DNA from: Gigantopelta aegis
Taxonomy: Eukaryota; Mollusca; Gastropoda; Neomphalida; Peltospiridae
Assembly (NCBI RefSeq): GCF_016097555.1
Contig: NC_054708.1
Coordinates: 1,306,382 to 1,370,381, forward strand
DNA: 64,000 nucleotides
Reading direction: 5' to 3'
The notes under the pieces are model-generated. The model did not search any database. It had not been told where the DNA came from and saw only the letters and a program-made list of their open reading frames with translations. A program made the position numbers and the translations under genes. Of this stretch, positions 1 through 28,081 are shown piece after piece. Every line of letters starts with the position of its first letter. The first letter of the stretch is position 1.

Positions 1-893
1 ATCTACAGTAACACACACATCGTTGCTACACACCGTACCAACCAACATGATCACCTCCAGAACCAGATCATCGTCAGCCTCTCCTAGTTAAATAAACAAC
101 ACCAGACATCTTTACATTATACTGTGATCTACAGTAACACACACATCGTCGCTACACACCGTACCAACCAACATGATCACCTCCAGAACCAGATCATCGT
201 CAGCCGCTCCTAGTTAAATAAACAAACACCAGACATCTTTACATTATACTGTGATCTACAGTAATACACACATCGTCGCTACACACCGTACCAACCAACA
301 TGATCACCTCCAGAACCAGATCATCGTCAGCCTCCCCTAGTTAAATAAACAAACACCAGACATCTTTACATTATACTGTGATCTACAGTAACACACACAT
401 CGTCGCTACACACCGTACCAACCAACATGATCACCTCCAGAACCAGATCATCGTCAGCCTCTCCTAGTTAAATAAACAAACACCAGACATCTTTATATTA
501 TACTGTGATCTACAGTAACACACACATCGTCGCTACACACCGTACCAACCAACACGATCACCTCTAGAACCAGATCATTGTCAGCCGCTCCTAGTTAAAT
601 AAACAAACACCAGACATCTTTATATTATACTGTGATCTACAGTAACACACACATCGTCGCTACACACCGTACCAACCAACACGATCACCTCTAGAACCAG
701 ATCATTGTCAGCCGCTCCTAGTTAAATAAACAAACACCAGACATCTTTATATTACACTGTGATCTACAGTAACACACACATCATCGCTACACACCGTACC
801 AACCAACATGATCACCTCTAGAACCAGATCATCATCAGCCGCTCCTAGTTAAATAAACAAACACCAGACATCTTACAGTGATCTACTGTAATT
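1..893 (-). repeat. Tandem array of the KIFAP3 exon 12 acceptor and exon start, ~126-bp unit, about 7 copies
   Basis: The period is about 126-128 bp, with unit starts near 1, 127, 253, 381 and 508. Read on the gene's strand, each unit has a splice acceptor (TTTATTTAACTAG) followed by codons for (G)AADDDLVLEVIMLVGTVC or close variants. This matches the human exon 12 segment AEDDLVLEVVIMIGTVS and follows exon 11 in the right phase (CCAG|GA). About 75 bases of exon are included per unit, then intron-like sequence. The array reaches the window edge, so the complete exon 12 is probably just outside. One copy could be the functional exon. Confidence 0.85.
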
Positions 894-974
894 TAATATA
901 TTTCTTCATTTTCATAATTTAATTCTATAATTTTTTATTAACACTGGAAACAGTGTATTTTTATATGACTGTAC

Positions 975-17019
<16,045 letters not shown>

Positions 17020-17830
17020 GTTGACACTTTCTTATGGTAAAGTAATTTTGTTAATGTGATATAGACCTTTCAATTATAAATTATTTTCAACTGTTCACAT
17101 TTTTATTTCTCTACAAGTTTTGGTCAAGTCGGCCATGTCAAAATATGCGTTAATCTTAAAACTAAATTAATAAATTATCTTTCTACCACTGAATTTTAAT
17201 TAGTCTCTACAGTAATACGTATATTGATTTCAATAATATTTATAATTAATATTCTTTTAAATATGTATTAATTTTGTTTTATAAGATATATGCTTGGCTA
17301 ATATATTGCTTTGAGATTAACATAAAATATTTGATTGGTTCTCTTTGCACTATAAAGCGTAACTTAGTATAAATAACCGTTAAATAAATGTATTCGATTA
17401 GTGAGTTCGAGTAATCAGAGTAACGACTGTAAGTGTATGGCACAATGGGTTAATATAATGAGAGAAAAACGATTGATGTATTGGGAGTGGCTGTTAAATA
17501 CCATTTATGTTATAACGTGTGTTTTTTAACGTATCTAACAAGCGAATTCATAAATAATAAATACGCTCAATAAATTATTCATATGAACACAAATATATAT
17601 GAAAGCTTATCAGTAATTCAAAAACAGGGTGTAATCAAAGTATTCTTAAAACTAACTGGCGCCCAAGTCTCTCACCCAGCCACCTACCCTGGTTCATCTC
17701 TGGGGGGAAAAGTGGAGACAGATACATTTGTGATGCTGTGGAAACTGATAGATCAACTTCAAAACAAACAAGCTCCGAGAGAAATTTGAAGCCTTTTTAT
17801 ATAGATAACCTGGTGATAAACAAGAAAGTA
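17020..17830. promoter_or_regulatory. Shared intergenic region between divergent KIFAP3 and NTMT1
   Basis: The two start codons are 1.2 kb apart and point away from each other. This AT-rich stretch must hold the KIFAP3 5' UTR and promoter, and probably part of the NTMT1 promoter. I see no clear TATA box at a defined start. A short open frame at 17583-17789 is not recognised. Confidence 0.5.
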
Positions 17831-17839
17831 GTATGAACT

Positions 17840-17915
17840 GGCCGTAACGGGATTTGAACCACTGTCGTCAGCTTGATAGTCCAGCAGCATATCCACTGAA
17901 CCACTAATGACCCGT
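17840..17915 (-). repeat. tRNA-like sequence (pseudogene or SINE head)
   Basis: On the minus strand it has an A-box-like TAGTGGTTCAGTGG and a B-box GGTTCAAATCCC, but the ends do not pair into an acceptor stem. It is probably a SINE head or a tRNA pseudogene rather than a working tRNA. Confidence 0.5.
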
Positions 17916-17930
17916 AGTAATTAGAATATA

Positions 17931-18182
17931 CCACCTCGGTGGATCCATTCAACTGACTGGTTTTTTCTCTCCTCCAACAAGTGCACCACAAATGGTCACT
18001 GACTCAAATTCAAGGTTATGGTATATGCTTTCCTGTGGGTTGGTGCATATACAAGATCTGTTGCTGCTAATGAAAAAATGTAGCAGGTTTATACGAGTTA
18101 TAATTACCAACTGTTTGACATCCAATAGCCGAAGATTAATTAATCAATGTGCTCTAATGGTATCGTTAAACAAAACCTCTTT
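17931..18182 (+). mobile_element. SINE just upstream of NTMT1
   Basis: It starts ccacctcggtggatccattc and ends with the family tail gtgctctaatggtatcgtta plus AAC. The target duplication TAATTAGAATATA is at 17918-17930 and 18183-18195. It lies about 70 bp from the NTMT1 start codon, so it may be in or near the 5' UTR. Confidence 0.85.
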
Positions 18183-18251
18183 TAATTAGAATATATTGTA
18201 GAATGACTATAGTAAGCCAATCGAATGTGCTCATATACATGTACCACAAGC

Positions 18252-18428
18252 ATGTCAGAAAGTGAAAGTGAAATCCGTTGTTCTGGCAATGACAGTAAAT
18301 TCTACACAGATGCAGAAACATACTGGCGAAATGTTACGCCCACAGTTGACGGAATGTTAGGCGGATTTGCGAAAATATCGCCTGCCGATATTGATGGATC
18401 GAAGGCATTTTTAAGACCATTTTTGAAG
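18252..18428 (+). CDS. NTMT1: NTMT1 coding exon 1
   Basis: The exon encodes 59 residues, MSESESEIRCSGNDSK to KAFLRPFLK, and contains the substrate-binding N-terminal segment PTVDGMLGGF. It ends in phase 0 before GTCAGT. Confidence 0.92.
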
Positions 18429-20418
18429 GTCAGTATAAAACTACAATAGTGTATTTGAATCAGTTTTCGCAATGAGCTTAATGTCATTAAATTGTGGATT
18501 GTCACTGTCTGCTGGCATTCGAAGCCAGCAATCTCATTTCGGGATATTTTGATGAAGTGGACTGAATCAGAGAATCTGTTGAGTATGCTCAGTTCAAGTT
18601 TTGTTTAATTTACTGGCACATGGTTGACATAAGCCATGATGATGCTCGTCTAAACCACGGTTACATGATCATCATGATGATCAAGTCTACAGAATGAAAA
18701 ATGTGAATATAAAAATAATAATGTGATGTTCCAACGATTGATTTTAACTGAAAATTTATTAGTTAAGCTCTACCAACTTGATTATAAACATTAAGATTTT
18801 TTGTTTAAGGCCTGGTTAAACATGATTTCACACACAAAATTGGATTGTTAAGTGGGGTTTTGTTGTTGTTTTTTTTGGGGGGGGGGGGGGGGATGGGGGT
18901 TGCACTGTGGCATCATAATGTAAAGAATTTACTAGCAGCTTGAAAGAATATTTCGATGATGTCAAATTGTGTATACCATTAATAACCTGCTTGTGAAAAC
19001 TCAGATACATTCAAAAAGACTTAAACACCTGCACCTAGTAAAAACAGGCTTCATAAATTTGACCTCAGGTATTTAACCATTGTAAATTTTTATGTACAGT
19101 AAAATCTCGTAGACTCGATCACACCGCAACGCTCGAACCAAAAACGAAGTCCCAATTTTTTTGTTCTGAAGTAAACCCTTATATTAACTGATGATGAGTC
19201 GAACACGTCCAGGTTCGACTATAAGCCTTCGCTCAAACTAAATTATCAGTCCCGTCTGTGATATTAGCTATATTTCCCTTGAACTGGTGATCCATCAAAA
19301 TTAATATCAAATGGAAAACCACCGAAAAGGATCAATTGCTGCACTTGCACAGTTGGTTATTACAACCTTCGGATTAATTATTTAGGCGGAACAAGCTATA
19401 GATGAATCGGAGAATCGCAACAATAACCATGCAATCCTTTCTTTAGCATACCTGTCATGTTGTGTGTTAAGCGGCTATTGATAATGATCTTTCAAATACA
19501 GCTAGTGTTACGGTACCTGTTCGATGAACCGTGATACCAATCAAACAGTTAGTGCAAAAAATTACCTTGGCGTGAAGCGTTACTCTGAACACGTCTACAA
19601 GACCAGTTTTAAATGAAACTATGGGCGAGTTACTCAGCTATCATCACTTCAGCAACCACACATTTAATTAATACCGACAAGGACTTCTGCATCATACAAA
19701 CTGCATGGTTCGGTAGAACTACCCGATGGGTTGAACACTTTCTCGAGCACCGATGGGGTTCAAGCCAATGGGATTCAACTGTAGTTACAACATATACTAA
19801 GATAAAAGCAGGATTTGTAAATTGGGCCCAATATCTTTTTATAAAACTAAGCATTTACTTGCTATTTTTCATATTGTTCATGTGTGATGTTTTTATGTCT
19901 GGTAGATTTCAGGTGGTAAAACCAACAACGGTCGAGCGCTGGACTGCGGGTCAGGAATCGGCCGGATCACTAAGCGTCTGCTCCTGCCCATGTTTCAGAC
20001 GGTAGACATGGTGGACGTTAACCCCAACTTTCTGGAACAAGCAAAATCTTTCGTCGGAGAAGAGTCCTCGCGAATAGACAAAGTAATTTGTTCAGGATTG
20101 CAACACTTCTCCCCCGAACCTGGTCAGTACGACGTCATTTGGTGTCAGTGGGTCCTCGGTCATTTGTTTGATGACGACTTTGTTTCGTTTTTCAGACGGT
20201 GCCAGATTGGGTTGGCACCTAATGGTTTGATTTGTGTGAAGGACAATATGGCGTCTGGGAAGGAGAAAGATTTCGACAAAGAGGACAGCTGTTACACCAG
20301 ACCCCTGCCAGATTATGTTCAACTGTTTAAGAAAAGTGGTTTGACAATTGTGAAACAACAGAAACAAAAAGGATTTCCCAAAGGCTTGTATGATGTGTAT
20401 ATGTTTGCTTTGAAATAA
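18252..20418 (+). CDS. NTMT1: Protein N-terminal Xaa-Pro-Lys methyltransferase 1
   Basis: This is a SAM-dependent methyltransferase that modifies the alpha-amine of proteins starting X-Pro-Lys after Met removal (family knowledge; RCC1 is a known substrate in animals). Exons 18252-18428 and 19906-20418 join in phase 0 and give 229 residues, against 223 in human. Visible matches are KFYTDAETYWRNVTPTVDGM with LGGF, the SAM-binding DCGSGIGRITKRLLLP, VDMVDVNPNFLEQAK, the core QYDVIWCQWVLGHL, RRCQIGLAPNGLICVKDN, and YDVYMFALK at the end. I chose the ATG at 18252 because MSESESEIR fits the human length; an in-frame ATG at 18225 would add nine residues. The donor is AAG|GTCAGT and the acceptor GGTAG|ATT. 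Polyadenylation candidates AATAAA lie downstream near 20650 and 20900. Confidence 0.95.
18429..19905 (+). other. NTMT1 intron
   Basis: This is mostly unique-looking sequence. It holds a T/G-rich homopolymer stretch near 18860-18890 and one pogo-like end, CAGTAAAATCTCGTAGACTC, at 19097 after TA. I could not find the matching right end. Confidence 0.6.
19906..20418 (+). CDS. NTMT1: NTMT1 coding exon 2
   Basis: The exon encodes ISGGKTNNGRALDCGSGIGR through YMFALK and the stop TAA at 20416-20418. The Rossmann-like SAM fold lies wholly in this exon. Confidence 0.94.
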   Translation: MSGGKTNNGRALDCGSGIGRITKRLLLPMFQTVDMVDVNPNFLEQAKSFVGEESSRIDKVICSGLQHFSPEPGQYDVIWCQWVLGHLFDDDFVSFFRRCQIGLAPNGLICVKDNMASGKEKDFDKEDSCYTRPLPDYVQLFKKSGLTIVKQQKQKGFPKGLYDVYMFALK

Positions 20419-20986
20419 ACTGATTGGGCTGAATTATACTCGTCTTAGGCATGCCACTAGGTGGTAAAAAATCTAATCGGTTGATCTGTACTTACGTTTT
20501 TTCCACAGACATGGGTATCCATGTGGGTGCTAGCCATGCATTAAAAAATATTTTTTTTATCAGTTATTTTTAAAAATCTTGCTAGGGAATTTATGAAATG
20601 TCGTCATTTATGTGTGCGTGTGTATGTGTATGTGTGGGGTTTACTGTAAAATAAAATAGAAAACATGACCATTTAACCAATTGATGACATCATATGGAAG
20701 GAATCGCATTGTAAGAATGCCTCAGTGGAAATGTGCAAGTCGTGCTACAAGCACTATACCAATAGCAAAGCAACCTTGTGTTGTGTTGCCACCCAGACTT
20801 GGATGGCCACAGTAAACATGGATTATGATAACGTATAAATGTATACAGTCAAGCCTTTTTCTTCCAAGTCGCTAACCAATACATGCCAAAATAACTGAAA
20901 ATAAAATTAACTTTGCTTTAAAATAGTTTTTGTTGTTATTTACAAAGTAAACATATGTCCATTCAGCGCATATTGGTACTTAGCAT
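20419..20986. other. NTMT1 3' UTR and downstream spacer
   Basis: AT-rich sequence with several AATAAA-like signals. No gene is recognised. Confidence 0.6.
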
Positions 20987-21293
20987 CATAAACGTACAAT
21001 AGGGGCAGGACATACACCCCACCCCTCACCCACACCCCAGTGCTGGTGCAAATCTACAAATTCGTGCAAAAACGATAGATATATTGGGACAAAATGAGCT
21101 GGCCTAAAACCTTTTCACCATGTATTTCAATCCTACCTATGTTCGGTGTAAATTGTAATCCATGTAAAAATGTGCAGGGATTTGTTTGCAACCATATATA
21201 GCCGTTTCGCAGTAATGCCAATATGAATAAATGTTAATCGGATTCGGGCATGCCCCCCCCACCCCTTGAAAAATTAAAGCCCGTACGCCTATG
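20987..21293. mobile_element. MITE with 8-bp target duplication
   Basis: It starts CATAAACGTAC and ends GTACGCCTATG. CTTAGCAT is duplicated at 20979-20986 and 21294-21301. The 8-bp duplication fits the hAT superfamily. Related sequence lies at 42657-42801 and 46342-46837. Confidence 0.75.
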
Positions 21294-21301
21294 CTTAGCA
21301 T

Positions 21302-22336
21302 CTAATCACCAGTGTTTGGCAGTACTATGGCATTTGTTGGATAAAAATCCAGTATTCAGGTGCAAGTGCAAACATGTATACTGGGGGGGGGGGGGGGGGT
21401 AGTCTGGCGTTAATAGGGTCATCGAATAATGTTCCCCCGGAAGATATACTACCACAAAAGGCTTGAGGGGGTGACCATCGACCCCCTTCACATGCACCTG
21501 GTATTGAGGCATTATCAAAACGAGAGATCTTACAGTTCACTTCCCAGAAAACTGCGTCACACTACAAAACAAACCACTACTGTCACATGCCAACAAAAGG
21601 CTTAGACCGAATATTTCCGTCTCTGTCAAGTTTTATTTCACGTTTTGTATTTATTTTTTTAATTTGTCCACTTTATAAAAAGGTAGTTTTTAGAACAGAT
21701 GGATGGACAATTGTCTTATCTGTCATTAAATGATTTAGTTTTTCTGTTATAATTTAATTCCATAATGCTCTAAAATAGATATCGGAGCTCCTAATTTTCC
21801 ACTAAATTCCAAATTAGGGCCATCTCATTTCCAGCAGGCCACACTTCTTTTTGGTCCTCAATTTAAAAATAATAACAGCAGGATGTAGTTCTTTTATCAA
21901 TCCAATTAAAATTAGCTCCACTATTATATCTGGATCGAACAGCAGCCCGTTGGAGCTCATGTCCAGTTGACCTTTCATTCGACCAATCAAAACCTTACTT
22001 GTAAAATCATGTCAGCGATTTTAAAAGAATTTGAAAAGATTCGGGATTATGCCGAGGTTATACGAAATGATTCGAGTGAATTACGAAGTATGCCGGAAAC
22101 TAATTTAAATATAAAATCCGTTTCAAGACGAAAAAAAAAAAACGTGATGGTATAGCCATAAAATCTGTTTATACCAGTATACAATCCAGAGTTTATTACT
22201 GCACTTTGTCTATTTCAACATTGAAAAAAACGGGTAAACAAGTTCGCCTAGTGCATAGTTTCACCCGATATTTTTAGAATTTGTATGCTCCCGAATAACG
22301 CTATAGAAGGCGAAGTGTAATTGGTCGATATTTAAA
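21302..22336. other. Intergenic stretch, no gene recognised
   Basis: It contains a G homopolymer near 21382-21398. A 62-codon open frame at 21967-22155 (MTFHSTNQN...) has no family I recognise and is probably chance or old element sequence. Confidence 0.5.
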
Positions 22337-22400
22337 TTGGAGAAAACTTGAGTGTTTTCTCTTTTATAGATACATTACCTGTCCTCAAACAAGGGCACCC

Positions 22401-22431
<31 letters not shown>

Positions 22432-22989
22432 AAGTGGTCTGGTCCGAACATCCCAACAGCCAATGGGATGGCCTAAATTCTGCTACTGCATACTGCTCTC
22501 TAGTTCCGGTCACATGACTGTAACTTCCTTCTTTTTCCCTGAGCGCATCGCACGGAGAACAGGAAGCGGGGAGGCCCGGGCGGGATAAATCTTGAGGACA
22601 GGTAATGTATCTATAAAAGAGAAAACACTCCCAAGTTTTCTCCATTTCTATAGACATTACCTGTCCTCAAACAAGGGCAGCATTCAACAGATGGTGGTGG
22701 GTGCTGAGATCCGTAGATGCTTGTGATAACTCCCCAACCTGAAAGAGGCCGACTAGTGGAAGAATAAGGCCAACCTTGGTAAGCTCTCCTCCTAGGGATG
22801 CCTGTCACAGACCAATGCAGGTGATGTTAGTAACAACAACTAGAATGGTGGAATCCGTCAGCAGTGGCAGGTACGGCTCCTAGAACAAGGACCAGGAGGC
22901 GGCTGCCACATCTCATGCTGGTTCTGACAGAGTGGGAAGTCGTAGCCACCAGGGATGCAGGTGTTAGGTAACCCTCACGTATTGAAGTG

Positions 22990-23830
22990 TTATTTTTGTA
23001 ATAACAAGCGACAACCTAATGAGGTGCATCCGTCAGAACATTGAACTGCTGGACCAACGATAGAGGAGAGGGCCTGCACAACATACGAACAAGGCGCTTG
23101 GTCTGGTAACTGATTCTTTGCAACAAAGTTCATGAGTAACCCCAAGTTGATTGCACGCCGATCTCGGTGAAAACGTACCAAGTCTACATCAAGAGCATGG
23201 AGTTCTGAGACACGGGCAGCCGTGGCGAAACCGAGTAAAAACACCGTCTGCCGCGTCAAGTCTTGCAGGGAAGAGGATTCGATCGGCTCATAAGGTGCGG
23301 TCGATAACGCTCGTAACACCAGATTCAGGTGGTCGAAACCAGTGTACTTGATCATCAAGGCGAAACCCTTTGATCATCTTATGGATGTCAGGAATACCCG
23401 ACAACTTCATTCCAGTAGTGACATCACGAACAGTAGCGATGACCGAAACGTACCCAGCGATGGTAGACCCCTTCAATCGTAAAGTGGTCCACAGATACAG
23501 CAAAAAATCAGCAAGACGAGGTATCTGGATCGTCTGAGATTTGAGTTTTTGCCGGACACACCATCGGTGAAAACAAAGCCATCTGACGTTGTAAGCCGCA
23601 GTAGTAGATGATCTGTTCGCTTTCAAAATGGCTGCCGTAGACTGTGAAGAAAAACCTTTCTTCCTCAAACTCTTGGAGATAAAGTCCACGCGTGCAGTTG
23701 GAACAACTGCGGATGTGGATGGTATAGTCTTGACGTGGGATGCAGCAACAGATGATCCCAGTCTGGCAGCGATAAAGGATGTGGATCGGCAAGACGTATT
23801 AGATCTGGGTACCACATCCTGGATGGCCAC
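22990..23830 (-). mobile_element. DIRS element: tyrosine recombinase region
   Basis: The sequence resembles a tyrosine recombinase, with an N-terminal SAM-like part (WLCFHRWCVRQ) and a catalytic-domain part (FLLGFATAARVSELHAL). Broken; part of the element at 22337-27603. Confidence 0.75.
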
Positions 23831-25700
23831 AATGGTACAGCTGAAACCTCTGAAGCACCCTTGGAAGGAGGATTGGTGGAGGAAAAGCGTACGCGTCCAT
23901 CTGTTCCCAGCTGATGGCCAAGGCGTCGAGATCCAGAGCTTCGGGATCCGGCACCAGAGACACGTAAACCCTCAGCTGATGGTTGAATCGTGTGGCGAAG
24001 AGATCGATGTTTGGTGTCCAAAGTCTGTCGCACACCCATCGAAACGCTTCGGGATGGAGCATCCATTCCGTCGGCTGTGGAGACGACGGTCGAGACAATG
24101 TGTCGGCTAGTACATTGGAAACCCCTGGAATATGGCGAGCCCGAAGATGCAACGGAATCTCATCGACCAGCTTGTAGAGATGATAAGTCAACTGCAGCAG
24201 ACTGCTGGAGTGGGTTCCGCCCTGACGGTTGATATAAGCCGCCGTGGTAGTACTGTCTGTGGCCACCATGAGAGAGGCCCCTGTCAACATGTCGCCAATG
24301 AAGGATAGCGTAGTAGACTGCCAACAACTCTAGCAGGTTGATGTGGAGTCCGAGTTTGCCGGGAGACCACAGCCCTGAAGTAGTCTGGTTGCTTAGATGG
24401 GCTCCCCAACCTTCCATTGACGCACGACGAACAGGTGATGAGTGGCTAGGAAGGCCTGCATAGAGACACCGTCTAAGACGTTCGATCGGAGCTGCCACCA
24501 CTGCAGGCTGGAGCGTAGATTGTCCGGGAGTGAGATGATCAAGTCCGGATTGTTGAAACGAACAACGGGTTGAGAAACATCTGCAAGCGCCGCAACTGGA
24601 GACGACCTCAGTGTGTCAAATCCTGAGCGGAAGTGAGGAGACCCAGGAGACTCTGCCAACCGTGGAAAGTCGTTGGAGCGGTGAGGGCTATGGCAATCAT
24701 GGTCTGGATCTTCTCCCAACGGTCTAGTGGAACTTGAACGAGGCCCAGGTCGGGTCGAAGCCAAGCGCCTATGAACTGTAGAGACTGCGTGGGAGCCAGT
24801 CGAGATTTCTCGATGTTGATAATCCAACCCAGATGCTTGGAAAGTCCATGATGAAGGCAACATGTGCAGTAAGCCCTGTCTTGCTCTGACACTTCATCAG
24901 GCAGTCGTCGAGGTACGGGTAAAAGGATATACCTCTGCGATGCAGGAAGCGGGACATCGAAGTCGTGATTCTGGTGAACAGCCATGGCGCCATGGATATC
25001 CCCAAAGGGCAGGACTGTCCATTCGTAATGCCGACCCTGTAGCATAAACCGGAGGTAGCGATGAAAATCGAAATGCATCAGAACGTGAAGGTAGGCGTCC
25101 TTGAGATCTAGCGAGGCAAGCAAATCCCCCGGTTTGATCACGGCAAGGACATTTCGCAACGTTAACATCTTGAAGGTCGGAGGAGGAAACAGGTAGTGGT
25201 CGTTAAAAAACGCCAAGTTGTGGATCATTCGCAGCTCCAGAGAATCTTTCTTCGGTACGAGGAAGATGTCCGAGTAAAAGCCGGGTGTTAAGCGTGCTTC
25301 CGAAATGCTGCAAACGGCTCCCTTCTCCACCAGTTTGTTGATGGACTCCTGTAGGACCTTGACTTGCGAGACGGAATGCCGCGGTTCTCGAGGTGAAGTG
25401 GTCAATGGAGGGATGGCAGACAATTGCAGACGATACCCTGTCTTCAAGATCGACGTGACAAACGGATCTTGGCAAAGTGGCTGCCAGTTTTGCCAATAAC
25501 GGCGAAGTCGACTTCCAACCATGGATATTTCGACCGGTGTGTTGCACACTGGAAGCGTCAAAACCGAGTCGTTGTTCTGGTTCAAAATCAGGGGCGGGCG
25601 TAGGTCGAAACAATCTGAGCAGTCCAAGATCTGTTGGCTGGCGTCAACGTCGACCAGGCTTCCCCTAGGTCCGAGCTGAGGACCGGATGGTAGTCTGTCC
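23799..25700 (-). mobile_element. DIRS element: reverse transcriptase and RNase H region
   Basis: RT-like motifs (FYSDIFLVPKKD, LLASLDLKDAYLHV) and an RNase H-like part (ATDSTTTAAYINRQGG, HIPGVSNVLADTLSR) are visible. This order and sequence are characteristic of DIRS elements. Broken. Confidence 0.8.
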
Positions 25701-27174
25701 GGAAACCGTCGAGAAGGTTGACCTTGAAAGGTTACCTCTCCAGCACTTAGATGGTGGTACGTAGACTTTCGCTTCGTGGATTCCAACGTCGAAAAAAGTT
25801 GCAACGCTTTGACAGTTGCTGTCGACTGTTGGTCCTTATCATTGGCCGTAACCACGTCAGAAACCTTGCCTGGAAACAGCTTTGTTGCGGACCACAGTTG
25901 AGCTAACAACTCTTTCTTATGCTGGAAATCCAAAGTTGACTTTTTCAGATAAGCCTGGCGACGGTACTGCATCAACATCGATGACATAGAGGTAACCGAA
26001 GACGTCAGGAAAGCTAGCATCTGCGCTGATTGCTGAAACAGCGCGTAGCACCGTGCATCTTTTGCCTGGGTGGCCATCGCAGAAAGGAAAATGTCCAAGT
26101 AAGATAACACAAACAAGCAACGTCTCTGGGCAGTATCCATGGCTTGGACCCGTTTGTCCATCAAATCCACAGTTGACGACTTCCCAAGATGGTGAACATC
26201 TTCATCCACAGACGGAGCCCCATCTTTAAAGGGCATGTGAAACACCGGATACATACGGTGATTCCAAGACAGGAAGGCGACAAAGGACGCTGTGTTTTTA
26301 AAGGTGCGGTCTAAATCCGTCGCGAGTGTACCGGTGTATCAGTCGCTATCATCGGTGTCGGTCCCTTCTTGGATGGCGTTGGTGGATGTGGCAAGGACGA
26401 CAACATGTCATAGACGGCCGCCAAGCAATCCCTCATAGTCATATGGTTAGGAGAGTCAGGCTCATCAATGATAGAAACCGCTGCATCTCCAAAGTCTCGA
26501 AGCACTCGAGCACAGGCTAATCGATCTGCCGAAATGGAAGCCGCTGGTGAACCGGACTGCGGACGGTCCCGTCGAGAACCCTCGGAGGCCTCAATCGAAG
26601 GTCGGCACTGACGATCCATGGAACCCATAGGGAGCCGTGCAGGTCGTGGGGAACGACTACGGTCCCGGCTCCGATGCGCCGAAGATGACTTCCCCGCTGA
26701 AGATCAGTGAGCCTTGGAGTCCGTGGAATGTCTAACTGCATGAGTCGGCTTGTCAGAGGGCTGCGTAGGAACCGCAGGCCTGTCATCCGAAGTCTTACAT
26801 CTTGGTAGAGCTGAAGAAGCCGCACCCCCTGAAGAGGGGACTTGCACCGGACCTGACCCCAAAACCGCTGGTTTTGGTAAGGTCGCCATTGACGCCATTG
26901 TTTCTTTCAGCATGGTCGGTAGCATTGAATGTAATACTTCCGCTACGGAGTCAGCAATTGAAGGCGAAGATTCCACTTTCTTGGTTCTCGCTGACACCAC
27001 CTTCAGGTAAGCCGCGAACTCGACATTAGACAGGCCCGAACACAGGTCGCTTCTCGAAGAGAGGCTACAAGGAACACGACAACCCTGACATAAATCATGA
27101 GGGTCGCCGCCCGCAGTAAATTTCTTACAGCGTAAACACGCTCGTACCTGTCGCTGAACATTAACATCCGACAT
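25701..27174 (-). mobile_element. DIRS element: gag-like region
   Basis: The start of the element's first reading frame has a cysteine cluster (CLRCKK...CQGC) followed by serine/proline-rich sequence. The family role is structural; function here is not claimed. Broken. Confidence 0.6.
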
Positions 27175-27844
27175 GATAATAAGTTTTCAATCTGTGAAAG
27201 AGCAAGAAAAAACCAACCATGACACAAACACAAAGCCGGTCAACAAAGACGCCATTTTGCAAATGGCGTCCAACACGACAACCGGCAATATATCAACATT
27301 TCATGTAAATAAACGCTTGGAAAGTCAAGCGAAATACGCGAAGACATACGAAAGCTAACGAAAACGAAGGTGAAACACATTTCACCCAAACACAAATACA
27401 AAACCAAAGGTCTTATAAAAAAGTCGACTCCAAACAGAGCCAAGCAAAAGGACGTCCAGACCCTTTAACGAAGAGAAAAAGAGAGCAGTATGCAGTAGAA
27501 GAATTTAGGCCATCCCATTGGCTGTTGGGATGTTCGGACCAGACCACTTGCGTGGGGGAGGGAGGTGCCCTTGTTTGAGGACAGGTAATGTCTATAGAAA
27601 TGTTATTTATTGATGAAATGTCACCTGGACATGGAGTCCATGCAATGCTGCTAGCTCTACTGGTATATACCAGTAGAGCTAATTTTAATCAGATTGTTCT
27701 TTTATTTCAAGCCCTTCAGACATCAGACATGTAGATTTGTGCGTCATTTAGTAAAAGGTCGCACAGGTCAGATCAACTGAAAATTTTCATCCAATGATTC
27801 AGATTACAACTCATGAACCCTTTACCAAGCGATTCTTTTAACTT

Positions 27845-27917
27845 TAAATGCCAAATACACCCAATAACCGATGTGTATTTTTGTGCTGGGGTGTCGTTAA
27901 ACATTCATTCATTCATT
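27845..27917 (+). mobile_element. LINE 3' tail fragment
   Basis: The sequence acccaataaccgatgtgtat...gtgctggggtgtcgttaaac followed by (CATT)n matches the 3' end of the LINE ending near 59150. Only the tail is present here. Confidence 0.7.
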
Positions 27918-28081
27918 AAACCCCAAATGTGACATCAGGGCAAGGTAAAATTTGGCAACAAATAGAAAAAGAATGGAACACACGTTTCAATAAAATGTAA
28001 ACATAAAAATTAAAACTAGGGTAGGGCAAGACGAAAAAATGTTGTTTGGACACAAGGGTACATGGATTTATTAAAATCATA

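Larger units (their letters stand above)
22337..27603 (-). mobile_element. DIRS-type tyrosine-recombinase retroelement, broken copy
   Basis: The parts, in minus-strand order, are a gag-like region, reverse transcriptase with RNase H, and a tyrosine recombinase, which together are typical of the DIRS group. Inverted terminal repeats are visible: the end around 22644-22679 (TAGACATTACCTGTCCTC and onward) is complementary to 27566-27603. The block with GGTCCGAACATCCCAACAGC near 22440 is complementary to one near 27520. A further inverted pair (22337-22388 with 22592-22643) encloses the left terminal region. The copy is a fossil with several breaks (five or more by eye). The close match of its ends suggests moderate rather than great age. 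Confidence 0.85.

Noticed and set aside
17583-17789. 68-codon open frame in the KIFAP3-NTMT1 spacer
   Set aside because: No recognised family, no splice context. It may be chance or part of an upstream exon, so it is not called a gene.
17840-17915. Functional tRNA gene
   Set aside because: Box A and box B are present but the acceptor arms do not pair; kept only as a tRNA-like sequence.
23628-24232. Plus-strand open frames (80-160 codons) within the DIRS region
   Set aside because: They overlap the recombinase and RNase H region on the other strand and have no recognisable motif; shadows of the element's coding sequence.
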